NCBI GenBank assembly: GCA_002389785.1
Contig: DGQS01000170.1
Location: 1-10,466, forward strand
Length of the DNA stretch: 10,466 nt
From: Bacteroidetes bacterium UBA4408
GTDB lineage: Bacteria; Bacteroidota; Bacteroidia; UBA4408
Reading direction: 5' to 3'
Shown: piece by piece, positions 1 through 6,546 of the stretch
Numbering within the stretch: position 1 is the first letter of the stretch
How the letters are laid out: each line of letters starts with the position of its first letter
The notes under the pieces: generated by a model
The model's database searches: none
Told to the model about the DNA's origin: nothing
What the model saw: only the letters and a program-made list of their open reading frames with translations
Made by a program: the position numbers and the translations under genes

Positions 1-684
1 AACCATTAAAATAAAAACAAGGTATCGAACATCGCGGTAGGCTGAATTGCTTTTTTCGAGTTTGTTGGAAGTAGCTTCAGTTTGTTGTTTCGTTTCAGCT
101 TCTCGGGGCAAATAAAAATACAACATGGCAGCTGCTAAAAATCCGGTGCATGCATCGATAACAAAGAGCCATTTATAACCTAAATACAGGGCAACAAATC
201 CGCCCATTGCTGGCCCAACCGAAAAACCTAAATTTATGGCTAAACGAACCAAAGAAACAGAGCGGGTGCGATTTTCAGGCGTACTGTAAACCGCAATAGC
301 TTTGGAGTTGGCAGGTCGAAATATATCGGCTGTAAAAGCATAGCCGAAAATTATGCAGGTAACACTGAAGGGACTGGATGCAAATATGAGCATTAGCAAA
401 ATGCTTCCGCTGCAGAGGAGCGATAAAATCAGGATATTAAAAAAGTGGTACCGATCGGTAAGCCATCCTCCGGCATAGGAACCAAGTACACTGCCAATAC
501 CGTAAAAGCTCATAACTATACCTGCTTCGGCGATGGTAAAGTGCAATTGATTTGTCAGGTACAAAGACGCAAAAAGCAATACCATTGAACCACAGCGGTT
601 AATGAACATGGCAATGCTAAGAATCCAAATATTTTTTTGAATAGCACTAAATGAATTTTTATAAAGTGAAATGATGTTAGGCAT
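1..684 (-). CDS. MFS transporter, N-terminal part (cut by window edge)
   Basis: The frame opens with ATG at 684 and stays open for 228 codons to the left edge, so only the first half of the protein is visible. It contains about six hydrophobic segments, roughly residues 17-44, 52-74, 82-101, 106-122, 146-168 and 171-192. They are followed by a charged loop (about 193-219) typical of the central loop of the major facilitator superfamily. The loop between helices 2 and 3 carries a motif-A-like GGWLTDRY (72-79), and helix 5 carries a motif-C-like GFSVGPAMGG (153-162). Together these indicate an inner-membrane secondary transporter, probably an exporter of the drug/sugar efflux type. The substrate cannot be told. 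The start lies 47 nt after the stop of the channel gene on the same strand, so it may be the last visible gene of the operon that begins at 2051. The gap has no obvious terminator. Confidence 0.9.
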   Translation of the reverse strand, partial: MPNIISLYKNSFSAIQKNIWILSIAMFINRCGSMVLLFASLYLTNQLHFTIAEAGIVMSFYGIGSVLGSYAGGWLTDRYHFFNILILSLLCSGSILLMLIFASSPFSVTCIIFGYAFTADIFRPANSKAIAVYSTPENRTRSVSLVRLAINLGFSVGPAMGGFVALYLGYKWLFVIDACTGFLAAAMLYFYLPREAETKQQTEATSNKLEKSNSAYRDVRYLVFILMV

Positions 685-731
685 ATTTCATCTAGTAAGT
701 GAATGCTGTTAACCAATATTGGTGCTTTAAT

Positions 732-1307
732 TTACTCCAGTGTTTTTTCAATGTTTTTATCGGGAATCCACCATATTAACGTTACACAGGCTATAATTGC
801 CGTTGCTAAATAGGCATGCACAATTGCCATTGGTATTGCAAACAAGTAAAGTACGAGCGAAAGTTTTCCTTTTTTTTCTTGCTTTTTTAACGGAAGTAAA
901 AGTTCGCTTCCTTCTTTGTGACCATCTGATATTACTTTTAGTAAGAGGTAGTAAGCCAGACCACAAACGGCAGCCAGTGCAGCATACATCGCAACTGTAA
1001 TGTGGTGAAAATGATTTTCGCCCATATATGCTGTTGCAAAAGGAATTAGTGAAAGCCAAAAAAGTAAATGCAAATTACTCCAAATAATTTTGCTGTTTAC
1101 ATGTGTTATGGTATGCAGCAAATGATGGTGGTTTCCCCAATAAATTCCGATAAAAATAAAACTGAAAACATAACTTAGGAATACTGGAAATACCGGCTCA
1201 AACGCTTGCCAACTAGTACCGTGAGGTGTTTTTAATTCAAGCACCATAATGGTAATAATGATGGCAATAACTCCATCGCTAAATGCTTCTAAGCGTGATT
1301 TTGTCAT
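732..1307 (-). CDS. TMEM175-family potassium channel (DUF1211)
   Basis: This 191-residue protein begins with the family signature: Arg5 followed by FSD at 9-11 at the head of the first helix. Further family-like blocks are W57-G-N-H-H61 and the aromatic stretch FWLSLIPF (83-90). Hydrophobic segments fit six helices, about 12-25, 39-57, 75-95, 104-124, 149-163 and 165-181, and a basic loop (141-148) precedes helix 5. Bacterial TMEM175 proteins of this size have a single six-helix repeat and assemble as tetramers that conduct potassium, without a classical P-loop filter. That is family knowledge; ion selectivity here is inferred. The gene starts 18 nt after the flavin-reductase stop, so the two are very likely co-transcribed, and an MFS gene follows 47 nt downstream. 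The start is the only ATG that gives the complete RxxxFSD helix. Confidence 0.9.
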   Translation of the reverse strand: MTKSRLEAFSDGVIAIIITIMVLELKTPHGTSWQAFEPVFPVFLSYVFSFIFIGIYWGNHHHLLHTITHVNSKIIWSNLHLLFWLSLIPFATAYMGENHFHHITVAMYAALAAVCGLAYYLLLKVISDGHKEGSELLLPLKKQEKKGKLSLVLYLFAIPMAIVHAYLATAIIACVTLIWWIPDKNIEKTLE

Positions 1308-1325
1308 GGTTGTAGCACGCTTATA

Positions 1326-2051
1326 CTAATCGTATAATTCAAATTTAACTTGTTTTTTATCGTAGCCCATGTCTATTATATTCTGACGGGCTTCCATAAT
1401 CATTACTTTCCAACCACAGAGGTAAAAGGTGCAGGGCGTAGCATCGGCATATAATTTTTGATATACCCGGTGCACATATCCTGTTTCGCCATGCCAGCTT
1501 TCGTCGCCTGTGCGCGATAAAATTGGAATGTAATTAAAACCAGGCAAGGTGTTTTGCAAGGCTTCAAATTCTTTGCGATAGGTAATGTCGTGTTGAAAGC
1601 GGCAACCAAAAATGAGGTTGATGTTTTTATGTGGAATATTGTGGTTAATGATATCTTGAATAATCGAACGAAAGGGAGCTATACCGGTACCGGTGCATAC
1701 AAAACACAAATCGGTATCAAAACTTGCAGGGCGTGGCCCCATAAATTTGCCGAGCGCCTTGGTAACAGGAATTTGTGAACCAACACGAATATTTTTCCAT
1801 AGGTAATTGGTGCCCAAGCCATCTTCTTTTAAAACAATAATCAATTCAAAAGTATTGCTGTTATTAGGCGCTGAAGCAATGGAATAGGCACGTGTATTTA
1901 CTTTTGAGTTGAGAGGTAAATCCATCATTACAAATTGCCCGGCATAAAAGTCAAAAGTTTCAAATTCGGGAACTTTAAAAAAGAAGCGTTTTACATTGGG
2001 TGTTTCATCAATGATGTCAATCACTTCGGAAGGATAAAAAGTGTATGCCAT
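1326..2051 (-). CDS. FNR-type FAD/NAD(P)-binding oxidoreductase (ferredoxin-NADP reductase-like)
   Basis: This 241-residue soluble protein has the two-domain layout of the ferredoxin-NADP+ reductase superfamily. The N-terminal FAD-binding barrel carries the RxYS motif (R54-A-Y-S57). The NAD(P)-binding domain has the pyridine-nucleotide loop GTGIAPFRS (121-129), a second GC block (149-150) and the late CGW motif (212-214). It ends in an aromatic residue three from the C-terminus (ELYD), as in the bacterial FPR-like subgroup. No 2Fe-2S domain is attached, so its electron partner must be separate: ferredoxin, flavodoxin or an oxygenase component. No such partner gene is visible here. It appears to be the first gene of a minus-strand operon with the TMEM175 channel and MFS transporter, and it has its own candidate promoter just upstream. 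The family is clear; the physiological substrate is not. Confidence 0.9.
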   Translation of the reverse strand: MAYTFYPSEVIDIIDETPNVKRFFFKVPEFETFDFYAGQFVMMDLPLNSKVNTRAYSIASAPNNSNTFELIIVLKEDGLGTNYLWKNIRVGSQIPVTKALGKFMGPRPASFDTDLCFVCTGTGIAPFRSIIQDIINHNIPHKNINLIFGCRFQHDITYRKEFEALQNTLPGFNYIPILSRTGDESWHGETGYVHRVYQKLYADATPCTFYLCGWKVMIMEARQNIIDMGYDKKQVKFELYD

Positions 2052-2077
2052 AAGCCTGTATTTAAGTTTTAATGAGT

Positions 2078-2108
2078 GAAAAATACAATTTTTAATGCAA
2101 TATCAAAA
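2078..2108 (-). promoter_or_regulatory. Candidate sigma-A promoter for the oxidoreductase operon
   Basis: Read on the minus strand, TTTTG (2108-2104) is followed after 18 nt by TATTTTTC (2085-2078). This is one mismatch from the Bacteroidetes -7 consensus TAnnTTTG, with near-standard spacing. A start near 2071 would give a ~20-nt leader before the ATG at 2051. It is a pattern match only and overlaps the inverted repeat at 2095-2119. Confidence 0.4.
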
Positions 2109-2119
2109 TAGTATTGCGT
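2095..2119 (-). terminator. Inverted repeat, possible terminator of the threonine aldolase gene
   Basis: GCAATA (2097-2102) and TATTGC (2112-2117) form a perfect 6-bp stem, extended by a T-G wobble and one A-T pair, around a 9-nt loop. It lies 5 nt past the stop of the minus-strand threonine aldolase frame. On that strand it is followed by an A/T-rich run, not a clean T-tract, so termination is uncertain. It could instead be an operator at the next operon's promoter, whose -33 box falls in the loop. Confidence 0.35.
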
Positions 2120-2124
2120 AGGAA

Positions 2125-3183
2125 TTATTTGGTAATTTTTTTCAGCACATGTATGGTTTGTTCCAACATTTCGTCAGTAAAATCAAGATGCGTTACAAAG
2201 CGAATTTTTTGTTTCCCGAAGCCGGAACACACGATGTTGTTTTGTTTCAAGGTTGCTACAAAGTTATCGGCACTGATGGAATCGTTTAATGTAAATATAA
2301 CGATGTTAGTATCGGCAGGAAGCATTCAATCAACATAGGGTAATTGGTTTAATTCGCTCGCTAGAATGGCAGCTCTGCGATGATCTTCTTTGAGGCGTAA
2401 AATATGGTGTTCGAGTGCGTAGGTTCCGGCAGCAGCCAAAAAACCGGCTTGACGCATGCCTCCACCAAACACTTTACGAATACGGCGTGCGCGATTAATA
2501 AATTCGCTAGTACCTAACAAAACTGAGCCAACTGGAGTTCCTAATCCTTTCGAAAAGCAAACCGAAATTGAATCGAAGCACTTTCCATTTTCTTTGGCAA
2601 GGAAATTTATTTTATCCATTCCCGTTAAATTTTCAGGGCCTTTTGTTTCGATAAGTGCATTAAAAATGCGTGCACCGTCGAGGTGAAATTTTAGCTTTTG
2701 TTGTTTGCACAAGGCAGCTATTTTTTTTATTTCTTCAAGATCATAAACACTGCCACCGCTTCGGTTAGAAGTATTTTCGATGTTGACCAAACTAGTTTTA
2801 GCCAACCAATCGAAACCCGGATTTATTTGTTCGGCAATTTGTTCGGCAGTAATTCGTCCTCGATCGCCCGTCAAGAGTTTTGCTTGCACTCCCGAATTAA
2901 ATGCAATGCCACCACCCTCGTAATTGTAAATGTGTGCATTGCTATCGCAAATTAATTCATCGCCGGGTTGGGTATGTGTTTTAATGGCAATTTGGTTGGT
3001 CATGGTGCCTGATGGACAAAACAGTCCTGCTTCCATTCCAAACAGCTCGGCGGTTTTGTTTTGTAGTTCAATAATGCTAGGGTCTTCGCCAAAAACATCG
3101 TCGCCAACTTTGGCGTTCATCATGGCTTGTAACATTCCGGGAGTAGGTCGTGTAGCGGTATCGCTGCGTAAATCTATGTGCAT
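2125..3183 (-). pseudogene. ltaE: Low-specificity L-threonine aldolase, interrupted by an in-frame TGA
   Basis: The frame encodes a PLP enzyme that cleaves L-threonine to glycine and acetaldehyde. From ATG 3183, 285 codons are open, then TGA (2326-2328), then 66 more codons in the same frame to TAA (2125-2127). The total of 352 residues is close to the usual family length. Seen in order: an N-terminal DLRSDTATRPT block (4-14), SGT (58-60) for cofactor phosphate, His84 for ring stacking, HLDGAR (167-172) with the PLP aspartate, and SKG with the Schiff-base Lys212. The part after TGA (ADTNIVIF and IRFVTHLDF) is homologous throughout and holds the conserved Arg of the RxVTH block, which in this family is thought to bind the substrate carboxylate. 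The product ending at TGA should therefore be defective. Neighbouring genes end in TGA, so a recoded genetic code is unlikely. An ATG directly follows the TGA. A sequencing error is possible. An upstream in-frame ATG (3297) was rejected because it overlaps the divergent gene and precedes the domain. Confidence 0.85.
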
Positions 3184-3195
3184 GGAATTAGTTCT

Positions 3196-3203
3196 TAAAT
3201 TTG
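3196..3203 (+). promoter_or_regulatory. Candidate -7 box (TAAATTTG) for the isoaspartyl peptidase gene
   Basis: TAAATTTG matches TAnnTTTG exactly and lies 35 nt before the ATG at 3239, predicting a leader of roughly 29 nt. No good TTG is seen at the expected -33 distance. If used, the promoter overlaps the divergent threonine aldolase promoter. Confidence 0.35.
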
Positions 3204-3207
3204 TCAC

Positions 3208-3237
3208 TAAACATAAAACATTTAAATCCCAAATCAA
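3208..3237 (-). promoter_or_regulatory. Candidate promoter of the threonine aldolase gene
   Basis: On the minus strand TTG (3237-3235, inside TTTTG) is separated by exactly 19 nt from TATGTTTA (3215-3208). This matches the Bacteroidetes -33/-7 layout with one mismatch in TAnnTTTG. The start point would lie near 3201, giving a leader of about 18 nt. The -33 box abuts the start codon of the divergent asparaginase gene. Confidence 0.45.
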
Positions 3238-3238
3238 A

Positions 3239-4159
3239 ATGAAGCAACATGCCATAGCAATACACGGAGGAGCAGGAACCATATTAAAATCGAGCATGAC
3301 CGACGAGAAGGAGGCTGCTTACAAAAATGCGTTGCAAGCTGCTCTACTTGCCGGCGAAAAGGTGCTTGAAGCCCAAGGTTCAGCGCTGGATGCAGTTGAA
3401 ATGGCTGTGCGTAGTTTGGAGGACAATGAATTATTTAATGCTGGCAAAGGTTCGGTATTTACGCACGATGGAAAGCACGAAATGGATGCTTCCATCATGG
3501 ATGGAAAAAATTTAATGGCCGGAGCAGTTGCGGGAATCGACAAGGTAAAAAATCCGGTATCGTTTGCACGTATGGTGATGGAAAAAACCGAGCATGTTTT
3601 TTTAAGTGGAGCAGGAGCTATGGAGCTTGCCCGCAAGTTGAATGTGCAGCAAATGCACGATGATTATTTTTTTACACAACAACGTTTTGAGCAATTGGCC
3701 GAAATACGCAACAGCGATAAAATGCAGCTCGACCACAGCGATAAAAAATTTGGAACTGTTGGAGCTGTTGCTTTGGATGTGCACGGAAATATCGCAGCTG
3801 CAACTTCCACAGGAGGCATGACCAATAAAAAGTTTGGAAGGGTAGGAGATAGCCCTATGATTGGAGCAGGTACCTATGCTAACAATGCCAGTTGTGCGGT
3901 ATCGTGCACGGGGCATGGAGAATTTTTTATACGTGCGGTTGTTGCCTACGATGTGGCATGTTTGGTTGAGTACAAGGGTTTAACCTTAGCACAAGCCTGC
4001 GAAAAAGTGGTGAACGATAAGCTGGTTAAATTAGGTGGAGAAGGCGGTTTGATTGCATTGGACAAAGCAGGAAATATATCCCTGGTATTTAATTCAGAAG
4101 GAATGTACCGAGGCTATAAGCGACAAGGTGAGGATATGTATTTGGGGATTTATAAGTGA
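3239..4159 (+). CDS. Isoaspartyl peptidase / plant-type L-asparaginase (Ntn hydrolase)
   Basis: This 306-residue protein belongs to the Ntn-hydrolase family that removes N-terminal isoaspartyl residues and hydrolyses L-asparagine. The precursor cleaves itself between Gly172 and Thr173 (FG-TVGAVA), and Thr173 becomes the N-terminal nucleophile of the beta subunit. Around it are TSTGG (189-193), Arg201 and Asp204 in FGRVGDSP, and the TGHGE block (224-228), all in the positions expected for substrate binding. The N-terminus IAIHGGAGT (6-14) is a family hallmark, and GKGSVF (69-74) is also conserved. There is no signal peptide, so it should act in the cytoplasm, in protein-damage clearance or asparagine use. 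ATG 3239 was chosen because it opens directly into the HGGAG block. The longer open frame to 2930 runs antisense to the threonine aldolase gene. The gene appears intact and monocistronic. Confidence 0.95.
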   Translation: MKQHAIAIHGGAGTILKSSMTDEKEAAYKNALQAALLAGEKVLEAQGSALDAVEMAVRSLEDNELFNAGKGSVFTHDGKHEMDASIMDGKNLMAGAVAGIDKVKNPVSFARMVMEKTEHVFLSGAGAMELARKLNVQQMHDDYFFTQQRFEQLAEIRNSDKMQLDHSDKKFGTVGAVALDVHGNIAAATSTGGMTNKKFGRVGDSPMIGAGTYANNASCAVSCTGHGEFFIRAVVAYDVACLVEYKGLTLAQACEKVVNDKLVKLGGEGGLIALDKAGNISLVFNSEGMYRGYKRQGEDMYLGIYK

Positions 4160-4350
4160 AGGTTGTTGGATTGTTTTTTGATTGGAAACTTTTTATTATC
4201 CAATTTGCCGGTTGTAATTAACTAAGCTTTTAATTTCGAACTCAAGCAGAAAGCTTCATAAGCTTACCAACACATTTTATTTTATAAAGTTTTTGAGAGG
4301 GGATGCGCATATTTTCTACAATTGAAAAAGACAAACTGATAAATAACTGA

Positions 4351-5055
4351 ATGAAAAATTTTTTGCACCTATTTATTTTCAGCGCTACAATATGGTCTTG
4401 CACTAATAAAACTGTGGACTATTCAAATTCTGTTGATACATCTGCAAGTAAGGTTAATACAATAGCACAGCAGGATACAAGTAAAATCAAGATTAATGCA
4501 AATTTTCCATTTGGTTGTGTTGACCTGACTAAATATAAATATCCTAAGCATTGGGAAGGGGATTTAGAGAATTATGGCCAACTCAAAAAACCGAACGGAA
4601 AAGAATTTGATGATATTGAACAATGTTTCGCAACCATCAATTTAGCTAAAACAATAGAATCGCCAAGATATCAAAGTTTGGAAATATTAAAAGTAGGAGA
4701 CAGCTATAAAAGTGCGAATAACATAGATACCTTATTACTAAAATCAACTGACAGTTGCAGGTATCGTTTGCCGAACATCAGTATGTATGAGTGTTATTAT
4801 TCATATGAACGTTATGGAAATTTACTACTTCTAGATCCGAAAACGAAAAAGGGAAAATTATTAAACATATACGCTGATGACCTTGGAGGAGAATCCCAGA
4901 CTATTTTGCGCTATTTTTTTATCGACAAAAATGAAATTAAAATTTATGAAGGTTATTGCTATGATGACGGATGCAACTTAGATGAAAAATTCAAAATTAA
5001 TATAAATCAAAACGGAGAAGTAAGCATAAATTCAATCAGTAATGATACAAAGTGA
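4351..5055 (+). CDS. Putative lipoprotein of unknown function
   Basis: This 234-residue protein starts with a charged Lys2, a short hydrophobic stretch and Cys17 preceded by TIWS. That is an acceptable though imperfect lipobox, since Trp at -2 is unusual, and it suggests a lipid-anchored envelope protein. A Ser/Thr/Asp-rich linker (about 18-45) follows, as is common in Bacteroidetes surface lipoproteins. The mature part is rich in aromatic residues, with many tyrosines in the stretch CRYRLPNISMYECYYSYERY (20 residues), and has six further cysteines, so disulfides are possible. I do not recognise a domain. The gene stands alone, 191 nt after the asparaginase gene, and its start has no Shine-Dalgarno sequence. 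It is followed by an unusual spacer and a second lipoprotein gene on the same strand. Weak resemblance of its C-terminal beta-rich half to propeller-like repeats is not strong enough to assign. Confidence 0.75.
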   Translation: MKNFLHLFIFSATIWSCTNKTVDYSNSVDTSASKVNTIAQQDTSKIKINANFPFGCVDLTKYKYPKHWEGDLENYGQLKKPNGKEFDDIEQCFATINLAKTIESPRYQSLEILKVGDSYKSANNIDTLLLKSTDSCRYRLPNISMYECYYSYERYGNLLLLDPKTKKGKLLNIYADDLGGESQTILRYFFIDKNEIKIYEGYCYDDGCNLDEKFKININQNGEVSINSISNDTK

Positions 5056-5222
5056 CATAGTCTGCGGATATTACAACACCTACCCAAATGGCGGTGTTTC
5101 CTGTTTCAAAGTCAGTTTTGTAATAAATGAAACATTCTTTTTTCAAAACAATTTTTGTGGTAAAAGTCACGCCCTTAATATAGCTGTAAAGCGTTAGCCT
5201 CAAGTTTCACACAACAAATAAA
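5056..5222. other. Spacer between two lipoprotein genes, possibly an interspersed repeat
   Basis: This 167-bp interval holds a short inverted repeat (5075-5098) and ends with a GCGTTAGCC block (5191-5199) shortly before the next gene. On the minus strand a frame without ATG is open from 5206 to 5036, overlapping the end of the upstream gene. I see no protein family in it. Its composition and its open antisense frame suggest a repeated non-coding element, but repetition cannot be shown from one copy. Confidence 0.25.
5075..5098 (+). terminator. Weak hairpin after the first lipoprotein gene
   Basis: AACACC (5075-5080) and GGTGTT (5093-5098) pair as a perfect 6-bp stem around a 12-nt loop, 19 nt past the stop codon. 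It is followed by TTCCTGTTTC, a poor T-tract. It could be a terminator for the upstream gene or the core of a repeat element. Confidence 0.25.
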
Positions 5223-5987
5223 CTGAAACAAGCAATCTACATATTGACAATCATACTGTTTGCATCGTGCGGACAGGGAAACTATAAAGGTTCAGACAGC
5301 CTTTCTGCTGTTTTGCCTGTTGACACACTTATGACTGATAGCTATGTCTTAACATTTGCAAATGCAGACAGTTTTGCAACTACAGACATTTATGGGGATT
5401 TAAATTATCGGATTCAATTAACTGATACAATTGGAAATTGGCATAACAGAGCTGCAAAAATTCAATCCTATCTAAGTCGCAGGTTTTGTGACAATTTTTT
5501 TACGACTGACACAACATTAGTTTTAAAACTTTCGAACAACAAAACCTTGACTTTCCCAATTTGGGATGACAAAAAGGACGAAGGTTATAACTTTGAGCAT
5601 TATTTTGAAATCATTGACTATTATTTACTAAGAGTTCAATTTGGTGAAGGAAATTGCTGGATGCTTGTTAACCGGAAAAATGGTGTTCAGAAATACATTA
5701 ACGGGTTACCATATATTTCAAAAGATGGCAAAAAAATAATTTCCATAAATTCAGATTTGGAAGCAGGCTATAGTTTTAATGGACTTGAATTATACTCAGT
5801 AAATTCGGACAGTTTACAAACGGAATTTATCAAAGAAACTACTTGGGGACCGACAGATGTAAAGTGGATGAATGAAAATCAATTTATTTTAAAAAGAGAA
5901 CACTTTCATGTTGATAGTCTTACTAATCACCAGGTCAATTTTACAGACTATAAATTCGTAACAATAGAAAAGAATACAATGCGCTAA
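5223..5987 (+). CDS. Putative lipoprotein of unknown function, non-ATG start
   Basis: No ATG precedes the conserved signal region. Starting at CTG 5223 gives a textbook lipoprotein signal, MKQAIYILTIILFASC, with Cys16 in a good lipobox (LFASC). A TTG at 5244 would leave only eight residues before the Cys, too short for a signal peptide, so 5223 is preferred, giving 254 residues. A Ser/Asp-rich linker follows. The rest is beta-rich and contains a WMLVNRKNG segment, then GLPYISKDGKKIISIN, and near the end WGPTDVKWMNENQF. These resemble the sheet-turn pattern of propeller-like Bacteroidetes envelope proteins, but I do not recognise a named family. The body of the frame has no stops, so it is either expressed from a rare CTG or silenced by loss of its ATG. 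The neighbour upstream is another lipoprotein; downstream lies a decayed toxin-antitoxin locus. Confidence 0.65.
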   Translation: MKQAIYILTIILFASCGQGNYKGSDSLSAVLPVDTLMTDSYVLTFANADSFATTDIYGDLNYRIQLTDTIGNWHNRAAKIQSYLSRRFCDNFFTTDTTLVLKLSNNKTLTFPIWDDKKDEGYNFEHYFEIIDYYLLRVQFGEGNCWMLVNRKNGVQKYINGLPYISKDGKKIISINSDLEAGYSFNGLELYSVNSDSLQTEFIKETTWGPTDVKWMNENQFILKREHFHVDSLTNHQVNFTDYKFVTIEKNTMR

Positions 5988-6109
5988 ACCGCAGCATGTT
6001 GGTGGTATTGGCTATTTTGAATTCCAGCAATCTTGCAATAACATTGAAACCTCTTGCTCATCATCGATCCTATTTTAAATTATCTTTGGTTAAAATTAAT
6101 AAGAAGACA
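5988..6109. other. Non-coding stretch before the toxin-antitoxin relic
   Basis: Nothing coding is recognised in the first ~90 nt. The only possible signal is a promoter-like box at 6081-6088, listed separately. The rest of the 559-bp gap up to 6546 holds the two pseudogenes listed below and, after 6414, about 130 nt in which I see no feature. Confidence 0.4.
6081..6088 (+). promoter_or_regulatory. -7 box (TATCTTTG) of the toxin-antitoxin relic
   Basis: TATCTTTG matches TAnnTTTG exactly and lies 21 nt before the ATG at 6110. A TTG at 6054-6056 is the nearest -33 candidate, but the 24-nt spacing is too long. It is probably the residual promoter of the former antitoxin gene. Confidence 0.35.
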
Positions 6110-6346
6110 ATGATACTAAATGCAATTTTGAAAAGAATTTAGGATATTCCGGTTAATGTACTTGTAGAACTTTAACAATGCGTTCATTCACTTAAACCCG
6201 CATCAATGCAGACAGAACCTTTAAGAAAGAACATCCTTTCTTTTGGAAGTGTATTTAGTGACATGAGTAGTAAGGATTATAATGATTTTGTGAGTCAAAC
6301 AAAGAGGCCTAGAACTAAGCTTTTTGATAGAAAAGTGGACCTGTGA
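6110..6346 (+). pseudogene. Decayed VapB-like antitoxin
   Basis: A single reading frame from ATG 6110 to TGA 6344-6346 would encode about 78 residues but is broken by TAG (6140-6142) and TAA (6173-6175). Reading through, it gives a short N-terminal piece, then DIPVNVLVEL, VHSLKP, then ILSFGSVFSDMSSKDYNDFV and a basic C-terminus with RPRTKLFDRK. The middle block, of the kind 'ILSFaG-x-x-x-DMS-x-x-D(Y/F)NDF', recalls small antitoxins paired with PIN-domain toxins in Bacteroidetes and Cyanobacteria; this is from memory of the family pattern, not a search. The last 46 codons (from ATG 6206) are still open and could make a small peptide. A piece of PIN-toxin C-terminus follows directly, which strongly supports the reading. 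The frame is dead as an antitoxin unless shortened forms still bind. Confidence 0.6.
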
Positions 6347-6348
6347 AA

Positions 6349-6414
6349 TCGTCAATTAGCACAAATCATTTCAAACGAATTAAAGGATTGTCGATTGAAA
6401 ATTGGGTGAAATAA
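6349..6414 (+). pseudogene. C-terminal remnant of a VapC-like PIN-domain toxin
   Basis: Right after the antitoxin stop, a frame ending in TAA (6412-6414) reads STNHFKRIKGLSIENWVK. This closely matches the usual C-terminus of VapC-type PIN ribonucleases (TNN-x-x-HF-x-RI-x-GL-x-(I/L)ENW). There is no start codon. The ~110 upstream codons with the Asp-rich metal site are missing, consistent with an internal deletion that fused the antitoxin end to the toxin tail. In an intact module the toxin gene follows the antitoxin in exactly this order. The remnant cannot be active. Confidence 0.6.
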
Positions 6415-6546
6415 TAGCCAGAGTGTGATTCCCAGCTTATAACAGCAACTTAACCAAGTATATTGTTTCTAATTGAACCCTAGTTTCGGGATAATATCGT
6501 TAACTTTATTATTGTATTTTTTAATGATCATATTTTACAGGCATCA

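Noticed and set aside
2326..2328. TGA read as a sense codon (alternative code or selenocysteine)
   Set aside because: Other genes in the window, including those ending at 4159 and 5055, stop at TGA. No selenocysteine is expected at this family position and no hairpin of that type was seen.
2930..3238. N-terminal extension of the asparaginase frame
   Set aside because: It is antisense to the threonine aldolase coding region and carries no family homology. The family start HGGAG follows ATG 3239.
3184..3297. Upstream extension of the threonine aldolase frame to an ATG at 3297
   Set aside because: It overlaps the divergent asparaginase gene; the domain begins right at the ATG at 3183.
4181..4204. 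Inverted repeat ATTGGA / TCCAAT after the asparaginase gene
   Set aside because: A 6-bp A/T-rich stem with a 12-nt loop and no T-tract is easily found by chance.
4224..4265. Three AAGCTT copies within 42 bp
   Set aside because: The hexamer is self-complementary and short. No longer repeat or spacing pattern surrounds it.
5988..6070. Short minus-strand frame of about 26 codons (MMSKRFQC...)
   Set aside because: It is too short, has no recognised homology and no convincing promoter.
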